DNA of 5,728 bases from Bacteroidetes bacterium UBA7688 (GCA_002482815.1 DLGS01000337.1:1-5728); one strand, 5' to 3'; shown: positions 1-5,728, counted from the first letter of the stretch. The notes: generated by a model from the letters alone, not told the origin. A program made the numbers and translations.

Positions 1-60
1 AAAACGTACTGGACCTTAAAACGCAGATAGTCAGTCCTTAGTATGTACTGGTAAAATTTA

Positions 61-155
61 TGGCGTGCCCCTTCGGGCCGGGCTATCCGCTGCTATCTCC
101 ACCCAAAAAAGGTGGAGGATATCCGCTGCTATCCCTCACGCGATGTCCTCCGGAT
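61..155. repeat. GC-rich intergenic element with a 14-bp direct repeat and hairpins
   Basis: This block is clearly more GC-rich than the A/T-rich DNA on both sides. It contains a perfect 14-bp direct repeat, TATCCGCTGCTATC, at 84-97 and 120-133 (period 36). Between the copies is a hairpin: CTCCACC (97-103) pairs with GGTGGAG (111-117) around a C plus A6 loop. At the left end GCCC (67-70) can pair with GGGC (75-78) around a CTTC loop. From memory, similar 'CCCTTCGGG...GGGCTATCCGCT' blocks recur between genes in Bacteroidota genomes, but I cannot verify that here. No function is assigned. It could be a repetitive extragenic element, a structured RNA or, less likely, a small reading frame (60-164). 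Confidence 0.6.
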
Positions 156-165
156 ACAAATTGAA

Positions 166-198
166 CAAAAAAAAGAAAGATTTTTTTACTTTTTTTTG
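166..198. repeat. A/T-rich inverted repeat upstream of the tRNA promoter
   Basis: CAAAAAAAAG at 166-175 is the exact reverse complement of CTTTTTTTTG at 189-198. After one A-A mismatch, AAA (177-179) also pairs with TTT (185-187), leaving a loop of about five bases. The right arm ends in the TTG that serves as the likely -33 box of the tRNA promoter. It may act as a terminator for anything transcribed from the left, as an A-tract upstream promoter element, or be a chance product of homopolymer runs. Confidence 0.45.
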
Positions 199-225
199 GA
201 GAATTCATTTGCCTGCTTAACTTTG
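196..225 (+). promoter_or_regulatory. Bacteroidota-type promoter for tRNA-Gln
   Basis: TTG at 196-198 and TAACTTTG at 218-225 are separated by exactly 19 bases. This matches the known Bacteroidota primary-sigma consensus of a -33 TTTG/TTG box, about 19 bases, and a -7 TAnnTTTG box. Transcription would begin near 229-232, a few bases before the tRNA 5' end at 235. Homopolymeric A and T tracts lie just upstream. Confidence 0.8.
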
Positions 226-234
226 CAGCCCGAT

Positions 235-308
235 AGTCCGATAGTGTAATGGTAACACTACAGATTTTGATTCTGTCATTCTAGGTTCGAACCCTGGTCG
301 GACTACCA
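235..308 (+). tRNA. tRNA-Gln (anticodon TTG), CCA encoded
   Basis: The gene folds as a complete cloverleaf. The acceptor stem pairs AGTCCGA (235-241) with TCGGACT (298-304), with discriminator A305 and a genomic CCA at 306-308. The D stem pairs GTGT (244-247) with ACAC (255-258). The anticodon stem pairs ACAGA (260-264) with TCTGT (272-276) around the loop TTTTGAT, placing anticodon TTG at 267-269, which reads CAA and, by wobble, CAG glutamine codons. The T arm is CTAGG (281-285), loop TTCGAAC, CCTGG (293-297), with one G-T wobble. It has its own promoter immediately upstream and a strong terminator immediately downstream, so it is probably a monocistronic transcript. The 5' end overlaps an 8-bp tandem repeat (230-245). 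Confidence 0.97.
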
Positions 309-310
309 TT

Positions 311-353
311 AAAAAACAAAAGCCTTGTAATCCAACTGATTACAAGGCTTTTT
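311..353. terminator. Bidirectional rho-independent terminator
   Basis: A perfect 15-bp stem pairs 318-332 with 338-352 around the five-base loop CAACT. The core is GCCTTGTAATC / GATTACAAGGC, flanked by an A tract on the left (311-321) and a T tract on the right (349-353). On the plus strand it ends the tRNA-Gln transcript 10 bases after CCA. On the minus strand it ends the EamA/PGDYG operon 18 bases after its last stop codon, with T6 following the stem. Confidence 0.93.
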
Positions 354-370
354 ACTTTACTACAAGAAGT

Positions 371-595
371 CTATTGCTGAATATCGTAAGTCCTTTTAAA
401 AATCCCCTGCTCACATGGGTACATTTCGTTTTCTATCCCAATAATCAGATAGTCGCCCGCTTTTCCATAAAAAGTACCTTCCAAGGTTTCTACTTCAAAA
501 GGTTCATTGATTTGCACACAACGAACCGGAATGGGCTTCTTAATTGCCAATTCGAATGGCAAATCGGGTAAAGTTCCTTTCTTAAATTGTAACAT
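371..595 (-). CDS. Small PGDYG-domain (phage-type) protein
   Basis: This 74-residue protein lacks a signal peptide and membrane segments. Its second half, roughly residues 37-70, carries TLEGTFYGKAGDYLIIGIENEMYPC and then GIFKRTY. The pattern of KP.PV near residues 20-24, TLEGT, GDYLI.G...E.YPC and IF..TY is that of small PGDYG-type proteins, which are common in tailed phages ('PGDWI..G..GE.YPCKPDIFE.TY') and also occur in bacterial chromosomes. The molecular role is unknown. I chose the ATG at 595: it lies 10 bases after the exporter stop (606-608) with a purine-rich GAAGAG just upstream. A 21-residue extension to a TTG at 658 would run inside the exporter gene and adds only a basic, low-complexity stretch. 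It is cotranscribed with the exporter and ends just before the bidirectional terminator. Family recognition is from memory of the motif. Confidence 0.8.
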   Translation of the reverse strand: MLQFKKGTLPDLPFELAIKKPIPVRCVQINEPFEVETLEGTFYGKAGDYLIIGIENEMYPCEQGIFKRTYDIQQ

Positions 596-605
596 TGCTC
601 TTCGT

Positions 606-1526
606 TTATTCGTGAATTTCGTTGGTCGTTTCCTGTTTTTTATAACCACTTCTGACAATAAATATACCGCAAATTATCAATACGAATGCGAATACGGTGT
701 AGCCATTTAAGGGTTCTTTCAGCATCAATGCTCCCAGCAAAACCGCCACCAGCGGGTTGATGTAGGCATAGGATGTGACAAAGCCTACCGGCAGCACTTT
801 CAAAGCATACATATAGGCAGCATAAGCTAAAATAGACCCAAACACCACCAGGTAAGCAAATGCCAGAAAACCTTCTTCATTCCACCATACAAGGTTGGAA
901 TAATCATCTACTGCAGGACTGATAATCAGCATGAATGCACCGCCAACAATCACCTGAAAACCCACATTAAAAAAGCTATTCACTGATTTTGCACTGTTTT
1001 TATTCAACAAGCTACCCAATGCCCAGCTTGTCGTTGCGATAAACAAGCCCACAATTCCTATACTATACAAGGTACCGTTTGTAGCTGGCTGGTTACTGAG
1101 ATTATCCTGAAAAATAAGCGCCACACCTGCAAAACCCAAAATCATCCCCACTATAATTAACCAATTCAATTTTTCTTCCCCTCTGATAATATTGATCACT
1201 ACCGCACTGATAGGCATAGTGGAGCAAATCAATGCTGCAACACCGCTTTGTACATACTGTTCAGCCCAGGTCACCAGACCATTACCCACTGTTATCAGCA
1301 GAAAACCAATCAGGGATTGCTGCAATAAATTTTTCCGGCTCAGGTCGGCTTTACGATTAATCATCAGGGCAATGGCAAGCATAATAATGCCGGAAACCAG
1401 CTGGCGTGTGCCAGCCATCAAAAAAGGAGGATAATGTGCTACAGCCACTTTGATAGCAAGGTAGGTTGTACCCCAGATAATGCAGATAAAGGCGTAAGCT
1501 AAATAGGCTTTGGTTTGGTTTTTCAT
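606..1526 (-). CDS. EamA/DMT-superfamily transporter, YedA-like
   Basis: This 306-residue inner-membrane protein has the size and layout of the ten-TM drug/metabolite transporters, with two tandem EamA repeats at about residues 8-139 and 155-293. Diagnostic stretches are WGTTYLAIKVAV (18-29), PPFLMAGTRQLVSG (33-46), and YINPLVAVLLGALMLKEPL (255-273), the last being the usual ending of the second repeat. Relatives such as YedA, RhtA and PecM export amino acids, related metabolites or pigments; the substrate here cannot be predicted. The C-terminus is a short polar cytoplasmic tail. The ATG at 1526 starts directly at the first membrane helix. No Shine-Dalgarno is visible upstream, which is normal for Bacteroidota. 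It is the first gene of a two-gene operon with the PGDYG-type protein and is transcribed divergently from the AsmA-like gene. The gene looks intact. Confidence 0.95.
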   Translation of the reverse strand: MKNQTKAYLAYAFICIIWGTTYLAIKVAVAHYPPFLMAGTRQLVSGIIMLAIALMINRKADLSRKNLLQQSLIGFLLITVGNGLVTWAEQYVQSGVAALICSTMPISAVVINIIRGEEKLNWLIIVGMILGFAGVALIFQDNLSNQPATNGTLYSIGIVGLFIATTSWALGSLLNKNSAKSVNSFFNVGFQVIVGGAFMLIISPAVDDYSNLVWWNEEGFLAFAYLVVFGSILAYAAYMYALKVLPVGFVTSYAYINPLVAVLLGALMLKEPLNGYTVFAFVLIICGIFIVRSGYKKQETTNEIHE

Positions 1527-1613
1527 ATTATGCGTGCAAGTTCCAATATTTAATTTTTAATAAAAAAAAGTTTTAGGATACCCTTTAACATTCCTCCGGT
1601 AATTAACTTTATC

Positions 1614-4133
1614 TTGTCTTATCAAACCTTTTATTTTTTGAGCACATTCTGGAAGCGAGTTATTAAGATTGGCCTGATTATCATCACCCTGTTTGCCATA
1701 GGCATCACGGGAATGTATGTATATGTGAGCCGTCATAAAAAGGAAATCCTGACGATGGTGCAGGATAAATTTGAAGATTCCTACAACGGAACCCTTACTA
1801 TCCGCGACCTGGAACCTGATGTCTGGAAACAATTTCCCAATATCAGTATTGTACTGAAAGATGTAGTCATCCGGGATACGCTATGGGCAAAACATCAAAT
1901 CGACTTTCTCAATATTAAAAATGTTTATCTCAAACTGAAATTCTGGCCCTTACTGACAGGGAATGTAAAGCTAAGCCGGCTTATCGTCAGCAACGGTTCG
2001 ATGAACCTGTTTGAAAATAAAGACTCTATTGTAAACAAGGGAATCTTTGCAAAAGAGAATAAAAAGAAAGGTGGTGGAAAAAATAATTTTAAAATCAACG
2101 AATTCGAACTGGAAAATTTCCATTTTAAGTTCACGCACTTTCATAATAAAAAACACTTCGAGTTTGATTTGCCATTTCTTGAAGGAAGACTGGATGAACT
2201 CAAAGAACAATTGCACATTCATACCAAAGGAAATATTCACGTAGAACACTTTTCTTTCAATACAGATAAGGGTTCTTACTTTAAAGACAAGAACATTAAA
2301 ATCAACATTGCCTTCTTCTTTCATACCGGCAAAAATCTCCTGACGCTTGACCATCAGATTTTCGAAATTGACAAAAGCAAACTTGTCCTTACAGGTGAAT
2401 TTTATCTTGCCAAGGAAGACAATAAATTCAGCGTCAATATTGAGTCTGATAAAATAAATTACAGAAACGGACTGACCTGGGTGCCGCCTACCGTGAAGAA
2501 AACACTGGACAGTTTTATGTTCGACCGGCCAATGACTTTATTAATGCATATTGAAGGCAAACTGAAAAATCAGAAGATTCCTTATGTTATTATTCAAAGT
2601 AAATTCAGGAATAATTTGCTTGACTCTAAATTCGGAAAATTTGATTCCCTTTCCTTCGATCTCAATTATGTAAACGGGAATAAAAAACAAAAACAATACG
2701 GTGACGAATACTCCTTTATGCGGATTACCGGCTTGCAGGGATTGTATTTCGGCATTCCATTTAAAGCAGATACCACTACTGTTTTCAATTTGAAAAAATC
2801 GAAGGTAAAAACTCATTTCCGGGCTGTATTTCCTATCCAGAAACTCAATAATGTTTTTGGCAGAAAAAGTTTTCTTTTTGGCAAGGGCAATGCAGACATA
2901 GATATGGCTTTTGATGGAGGAATCAAAGCAGACGCAGGATACCCCACAACTATCAGTGCGAAAATCGATATTCGCAAAGCCGAACTGACCTATCTGCCCC
3001 GCCAGCTGAAATTCAACAATTGCGATATTTTCCTGATGGTAAAAGATAATGACATTCAGGTGGTGGAAAGTATTCTTAATACGGAGAAAAGCCAGATAAA
3101 AGTTACAGCATTATCCCGCAATTTCATTTCCCTCTACCGTAGCAGACCGGGAGATATCGTAATTGATGCAACCGTAAAAAGTGACAAAATTGACCTGAAT
3201 GAATTCCAAAGTTTTATCAGAAGGAGAGGTGCTCCCAAACCTGCCAGACAAAACAAGAAAGATGCCGGAGATGATAACACCCCGGACTTTTTGGACAAAG
3301 CACTGGATGTATCGCGCACCAACCTGACCGTTGCGATAAAAGACCTTATCTACAAGAGATTTGAAGCAAATTATATCAATGCTCAACTCACCTTGTTGCA
3401 GGATGGGATAGAATTGCACAATGTTTCCTTATTGCACTCCAATGGCAATATCAATATGAAAGGAAAGTTTAACGGCAGCAACTCCGACAAACCAACTTTT
3501 ACCATTGCAGCCGACATCCGGCAAGCATCCCTTGACAAATTGCTTTACAGCTTCGATAATTTTGGACAGAAGTCTTTCAGGCCCGAAAATATTCGTGGAA
3601 CGATTGATATCAAAAGTAATTTCAGCGGCGAATTTAATGCCGATGCGCAGTTGGTTCCACGCTCACTGAAAGGAACAACTACTTTCGAAATCCGCAAAGG
3701 AGAGCTGATTGACTTCAAACCATTACAAAAAATGGGCCGCCTGGTGTTTCGTAAAGACCGTTTGAAAAACGTACATTTCGAAAAAGTAAAAAACACGCTT
3801 ACGCTTGACAGGAATAAGATAATCATCCCGCCAATGTGGGTGAATACAGACCTTATCGATATGCAGGTGCAGGGCATTTACAAACTGGATACCGGAACAG
3901 ATATCCTGATTGAAATTCCATTATTCAAATTTGACAAAGAAGATATAGCCAACGACTCAAGCCTTCGTAACAATAAGGGTTTCCGACTGTATGTGCAGGC
4001 AAAAGATAACGAAGAAGGCGATTTGAAGTTTAAATTAAAACTGCGCAATCAGGATATTAATGCCGCGCGTGAAGAACGAAAAAAAATAAAAGCAGAGCGG
4101 AAAGAGCGGAAGAGAAAACGCCAGACCCCTTAG
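1614..4133 (+). CDS. AsmA-like envelope protein with a single N-terminal anchor
   Basis: An 839-codon protein with one N-terminal membrane helix (about residues 19-37, KIGLIIITLFAIGITGMYVYV) and a long periplasmic region rich in beta strands. After the helix comes the typical AsmA opening: a basic segment, then LTIRDLEPDVWKQFPNISIVLKDV (61-84). The C-terminal AsmA-like region (about 570-815) includes KGELIDFKPLQKMGRLVF and later IIIPPMWVNTDLIDMQVQG. AsmA-family proteins (AsmA, TamB, YhdP) form bridge-like grooves that move phospholipid across the periplasm or support outer-membrane assembly, so a role in lipid or envelope homeostasis is inferred. A lysine/glycine-rich loop lies at 147-157. 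The last 22 residues are very basic (REERKKIKAERKERKRKRQTP). No ATG precedes the helix. The start is TTG at 1614 or, equally plausibly, TTG at 1638, since a promoter-like TAACTTTA (1604-1611) sits very close to 1614. The first in-frame ATG (1713) would remove the anchor. Confidence 0.88.
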   Translation: MSYQTFYFLSTFWKRVIKIGLIIITLFAIGITGMYVYVSRHKKEILTMVQDKFEDSYNGTLTIRDLEPDVWKQFPNISIVLKDVVIRDTLWAKHQIDFLNIKNVYLKLKFWPLLTGNVKLSRLIVSNGSMNLFENKDSIVNKGIFAKENKKKGGGKNNFKINEFELENFHFKFTHFHNKKHFEFDLPFLEGRLDELKEQLHIHTKGNIHVEHFSFNTDKGSYFKDKNIKINIAFFFHTGKNLLTLDHQIFEIDKSKLVLTGEFYLAKEDNKFSVNIESDKINYRNGLTWVPPTVKKTLDSFMFDRPMTLLMHIEGKLKNQKIPYVIIQSKFRNNLLDSKFGKFDSLSFDLNYVNGNKKQKQYGDEYSFMRITGLQGLYFGIPFKADTTTVFNLKKSKVKTHFRAVFPIQKLNNVFGRKSFLFGKGNADIDMAFDGGIKADAGYPTTISAKIDIRKAELTYLPRQLKFNNCDIFLMVKDNDIQVVESILNTEKSQIKVTALSRNFISLYRSRPGDIVIDATVKSDKIDLNEFQSFIRRRGAPKPARQNKKDAGDDNTPDFLDKALDVSRTNLTVAIKDLIYKRFEANYINAQLTLLQDGIELHNVSLLHSNGNINMKGKFNGSNSDKPTFTIAADIRQASLDKLLYSFDNFGQKSFRPENIRGTIDIKSNFSGEFNADAQLVPRSLKGTTTFEIRKGELIDFKPLQKMGRLVFRKDRLKNVHFEKVKNTLTLDRNKIIIPPMWVNTDLIDMQVQGIYKLDTGTDILIEIPLFKFDKEDIANDSSLRNNKGFRLYVQAKDNEEGDLKFKLKLRNQDINAAREERKKIKAERKERKRKRQTP

Positions 4134-4148
4134 TTTCAGACAAAACAT

Positions 4149-4847
4149 TTATTCGTACAAACGCAGTATTCCTTTATCAAGCGGAGTCCAGAGACAGGCT
4201 TTCATATTGGCCTTTTTCAATCCTGCATTTGCCCATGTGTTGCATGTATAAAATAAGTTATACACACGGTGTGCTTCATAAAAACCATCATCCTGCCCAT
4301 AAGCATAACCTGAAATGTACATGAACTTACCTTTGGCATCCCGCTGAAAACTTTGTTCAATAAAAGAAACCAGCTTTTTATAATCGGCCTTGCTCACCCA
4401 TGTCTTCCGGCATAGATTATCCTGTGACAATTGTTTGTGGAAAGTAACATGCATAGCAGACGTGCTCAGACCAAACATTGCATTAAAAGCCGTACTGGTT
4501 TTAAGGTCAGCCCAGGTCGGTGTGTTCAGGTAAAAACCTTTGTCGCCCCAGCCAAAACCAAGATAATTCATTTCGGAATCCTTACGCACGGTATTTTCAA
4601 AACTCAACTCCTTCGTCCAATCTTTCACCTCCGTACGAATCGGCACTACTAAATCTGTATGCACCCCATTAGACAGGATATACATTTCGTATCCATCGGC
4701 TCCGCTTTGTGCGGCATTTTTGTTGACAACAATATAAGGAACAGTCAGACCTGCCAACGCATACACAACAAAAAATCCTGCCACAAACAAAACTGTTCGC
4801 AGCAGGATTCTGAGTATCTTTTTAATCTTCTTTTTTTGGACAGACAA
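4149..4847 (-). CDS. DUF2459 / TIGR02117-family membrane-anchored protein
   Basis: A 232-residue protein with a lysine-rich N-terminus (residues 5-10), one membrane helix (about 13-40) and a presumably periplasmic domain. The family signature is clear: ILSNGVHTDLVVPI (57-70), LGFGWGDKGFYLNTPTWADL (96-115), and YNLFYTCNTWANAGLKKAN (196-214). This family was named as a urease-region conserved hypothetical; no urease gene is in this window and its function is unknown. His63 in NGVHTD and Cys202 in YTCNTW sit in conserved-looking motifs and could form a Cys/His hydrolase site; this is inference. The only usable start is TTG at 4847, four bases after the stop of the upstream peptidase gene, suggesting translational coupling. 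The first in-frame ATG is Met55, beyond the anchor. Its 3' end is 15 bases from the end of the convergent AsmA-like gene, with no hairpin terminator between them. Confidence 0.88.
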   Translation of the reverse strand: MSVQKKKIKKILRILLRTVLFVAGFFVVYALAGLTVPYIVVNKNAAQSGADGYEMYILSNGVHTDLVVPIRTEVKDWTKELSFENTVRKDSEMNYLGFGWGDKGFYLNTPTWADLKTSTAFNAMFGLSTSAMHVTFHKQLSQDNLCRKTWVSKADYKKLVSFIEQSFQRDAKGKFMYISGYAYGQDDGFYEAHRVYNLFYTCNTWANAGLKKANMKACLWTPLDKGILRLYE

Positions 4848-4851
4848 TATA

Positions 4852-5728
4852 TTACGGTTTCAGGTAAAGATCGAAATAATCTGTGATTTTCTGCATCAGA
4901 TGTATTCTGTCTTTACCACGAACATTGTGCGGATGCCCCGGATACATAAAGTAATCTATCGGGATATTATTGTCTACACATTTCTTTACAAAATTGATGG
5001 AGTGCTGCCAAACTACAACGTCATCATCTGTGCCATGAATCAGCAATAATTTTCCTTTCAGGTTTTTGGTTTTGTTCAGCAGGTTTGCGTCTTCATAGCC
5101 GGCAGCATTATTCTGTGGCATATCCATATAGCGCTCTGTATACATAATCTCATACATTTTCCAATCCATCACCGGACCACCTGCTACTCCCACTTTAAAT
5201 ACATCAGGGTTGCGCAACATCATACTGGTCGTCATAAATCCGCCATAACTCCAGCCGTGGATGCCCATGCGGCCTGCATCTACATAAGGCAGAGACTTCA
5301 GGTAATCCACGCCTTTCAGCTGGTCCTGTAATTCCACCGTTCCGAGTTTGCCAAAAGTGGCCTGTTCAAATTTTAATCCCCTGTTGCTGCTTCCTCTGCC
5401 ATCCATTGTAAAGACAACATACCCGCGCTGAGCCATATATTCGTACCACAGATTGCCACTTGCAGGGAAACTATTGTGCAGCAATTGCACATTTGGTCCA
5501 TTGTAGAGATAAATAATCACCGGATATTTTTTAGCCGCATCAAAATGAGTTGGCAAAATCAGCTTGCCATACAATGGTGTACCATCATCAGCTTTCAAAG
5601 TCACATTCTTCACTTCCGGACGATCATATTCCGTTAGTGTATTTTCAGATTCAACCAACACCTTATCCCATTTAGCATCTGTGCTTCTCAGTAATGTTTT
5701 TCTAGGAACATCAGCAGAACTGTACACA
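4852..5728 (-). CDS. ptpA: Prolyl tripeptidyl peptidase-like S9B serine peptidase, C-terminal part
   Basis: The reading frame runs off the right edge, so only the last 291 full codons are seen, about 40% of a usual PtpA/DPP4-family protein (roughly 700-750 residues). What remains is the alpha/beta-hydrolase domain; the N-terminal beta-propeller lies outside. Counting from the first full codon, the triad is Ser160 in GWSYGGF, Asp235 in HGTDDDVVVWQH and His267 in YPGHPHNV. RGYVVFTMDGRGSSNRG (101-117) is the usual S9 loop. Segments such as DVFKVGVAGGPVMDW, YEIMYTERY and DRIHLM resemble Porphyromonas gingivalis PtpA more than DPP4, and Glu193 fits the PtpA glutamate that binds the substrate amino terminus (recalled as Glu636). 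PtpA releases N-terminal tripeptides after proline, typically from the cell envelope. The apparent first residue is an internal valine, not a start. It is upstream of, and 4 bases from, the DUF2459 gene. The exact tri- versus dipeptidyl specificity is uncertain. Confidence 0.9.
   Translation of the reverse strand, partial: VYSSADVPRKTLLRSTDAKWDKVLVESENTLTEYDRPEVKNVTLKADDGTPLYGKLILPTHFDAAKKYPVIIYLYNGPNVQLLHNSFPASGNLWYEYMAQRGYVVFTMDGRGSSNRGLKFEQATFGKLGTVELQDQLKGVDYLKSLPYVDAGRMGIHGWSYGGFMTTSMMLRNPDVFKVGVAGGPVMDWKMYEIMYTERYMDMPQNNAAGYEDANLLNKTKNLKGKLLLIHGTDDDVVVWQHSINFVKKCVDNNIPIDYFMYPGHPHNVRGKDRIHLMQKITDYFDLYLKP

Noticed and set aside
1..60. End of a gene entering from the left
   Set aside because: Stops or no recognisable protein in the frames checked; the only repeat is a 7-base GTACTGG at 6-12 and 45-51, which could be chance.
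84..133. CRISPR-like array
   Set aside because: Only two short copies with a hairpin-forming spacer; no further units and no cas genes.
281..308. tRNA 3' end as a phage or island attachment site
   Set aside because: No second copy of the tRNA 3' sequence and no integrase gene are present in the window.
596..658. N-terminal extension of the PGDYG-type protein to a TTG at 658
   Set aside because: It lies mostly inside the 3' end of the exporter gene, begins with TTG, and adds a basic stretch with no family similarity; the ATG at 595 has a purine-rich site and tight operon spacing.
1550..1591. 13-codon minus-strand leader frame behind GGAGGA, upstream of the exporter
   Set aside because: The GGAGGA abuts the ATG with no spacer, the peptide has no repeated or regulatory codons, and no attenuator hairpin follows.
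1557..1832. 91-codon minus-strand frame
   Set aside because: It mostly overlaps the 5' end of the well-supported AsmA-like gene in antisense and resembles no family I know.
1925..2354. Overlapping minus-strand frames inside the AsmA-like gene
   Set aside because: Hydrophobic, Phe-rich translations are the expected antisense shadow of Lys- and Glu-rich coding sequence.
5725..5727. GTG at the right edge as the peptidase start
   Set aside because: It encodes an internal valine; the beta-propeller domain that must precede the hydrolase domain is missing, so the gene continues beyond the window.

Overview
The window looks like an ordinary chromosomal stretch from a member of the Bacteroidota. 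Four things point that way: a tRNA promoter matching the Bacteroidota sigma consensus (TTG, 19 bases, TAnnTTTG), the near absence of Shine-Dalgarno sequences before the genes, moderate-to-low GC, and the gene families present (a PtpA-like prolyl tripeptidyl peptidase and a large AsmA-like protein with one membrane anchor). The genus cannot be read from the sequence.

Layout. Positions 1-234 contain no convincing protein gene. They hold a GC-rich repeat and hairpin element (about 61-155), an A/T-rich inverted repeat (166-198), and the promoter (196-225) of a complete tRNA-Gln(TTG) gene (235-308). A strong bidirectional hairpin terminator (311-353) separates the tRNA from a minus-strand pair: a ten-TM EamA/DMT-family exporter (606-1526) and a 74-residue PGDYG-type protein (371-595), which starts 10 bases after the exporter stop. 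Divergent from that pair, across a short shared upstream region, is an 839-codon AsmA-like protein (1614-4133, plus strand), which appears to start at TTG. It converges with a second minus-strand pair: the C-terminal part of a PtpA-like S9 peptidase running off the right edge (4852-5728), followed after 4 bases by a membrane-anchored DUF2459/TIGR02117-family protein (4149-4847), also with a TTG start.

How the genes fit together. Three of the five protein genes are envelope proteins (exporter, AsmA-like envelope protein, anchored DUF2459 protein), and a PtpA-type peptidase would also be expected outside the cytoplasm. Nothing shows that they form one pathway. The two minus-strand pairs look like two separate operons. 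I see no defence system, CRISPR array, transposon or prophage. The least explained parts are the 61-155 element, the pairing of an exporter with a phage-type small domain, and the DUF2459 protein with its candidate Cys/His site.
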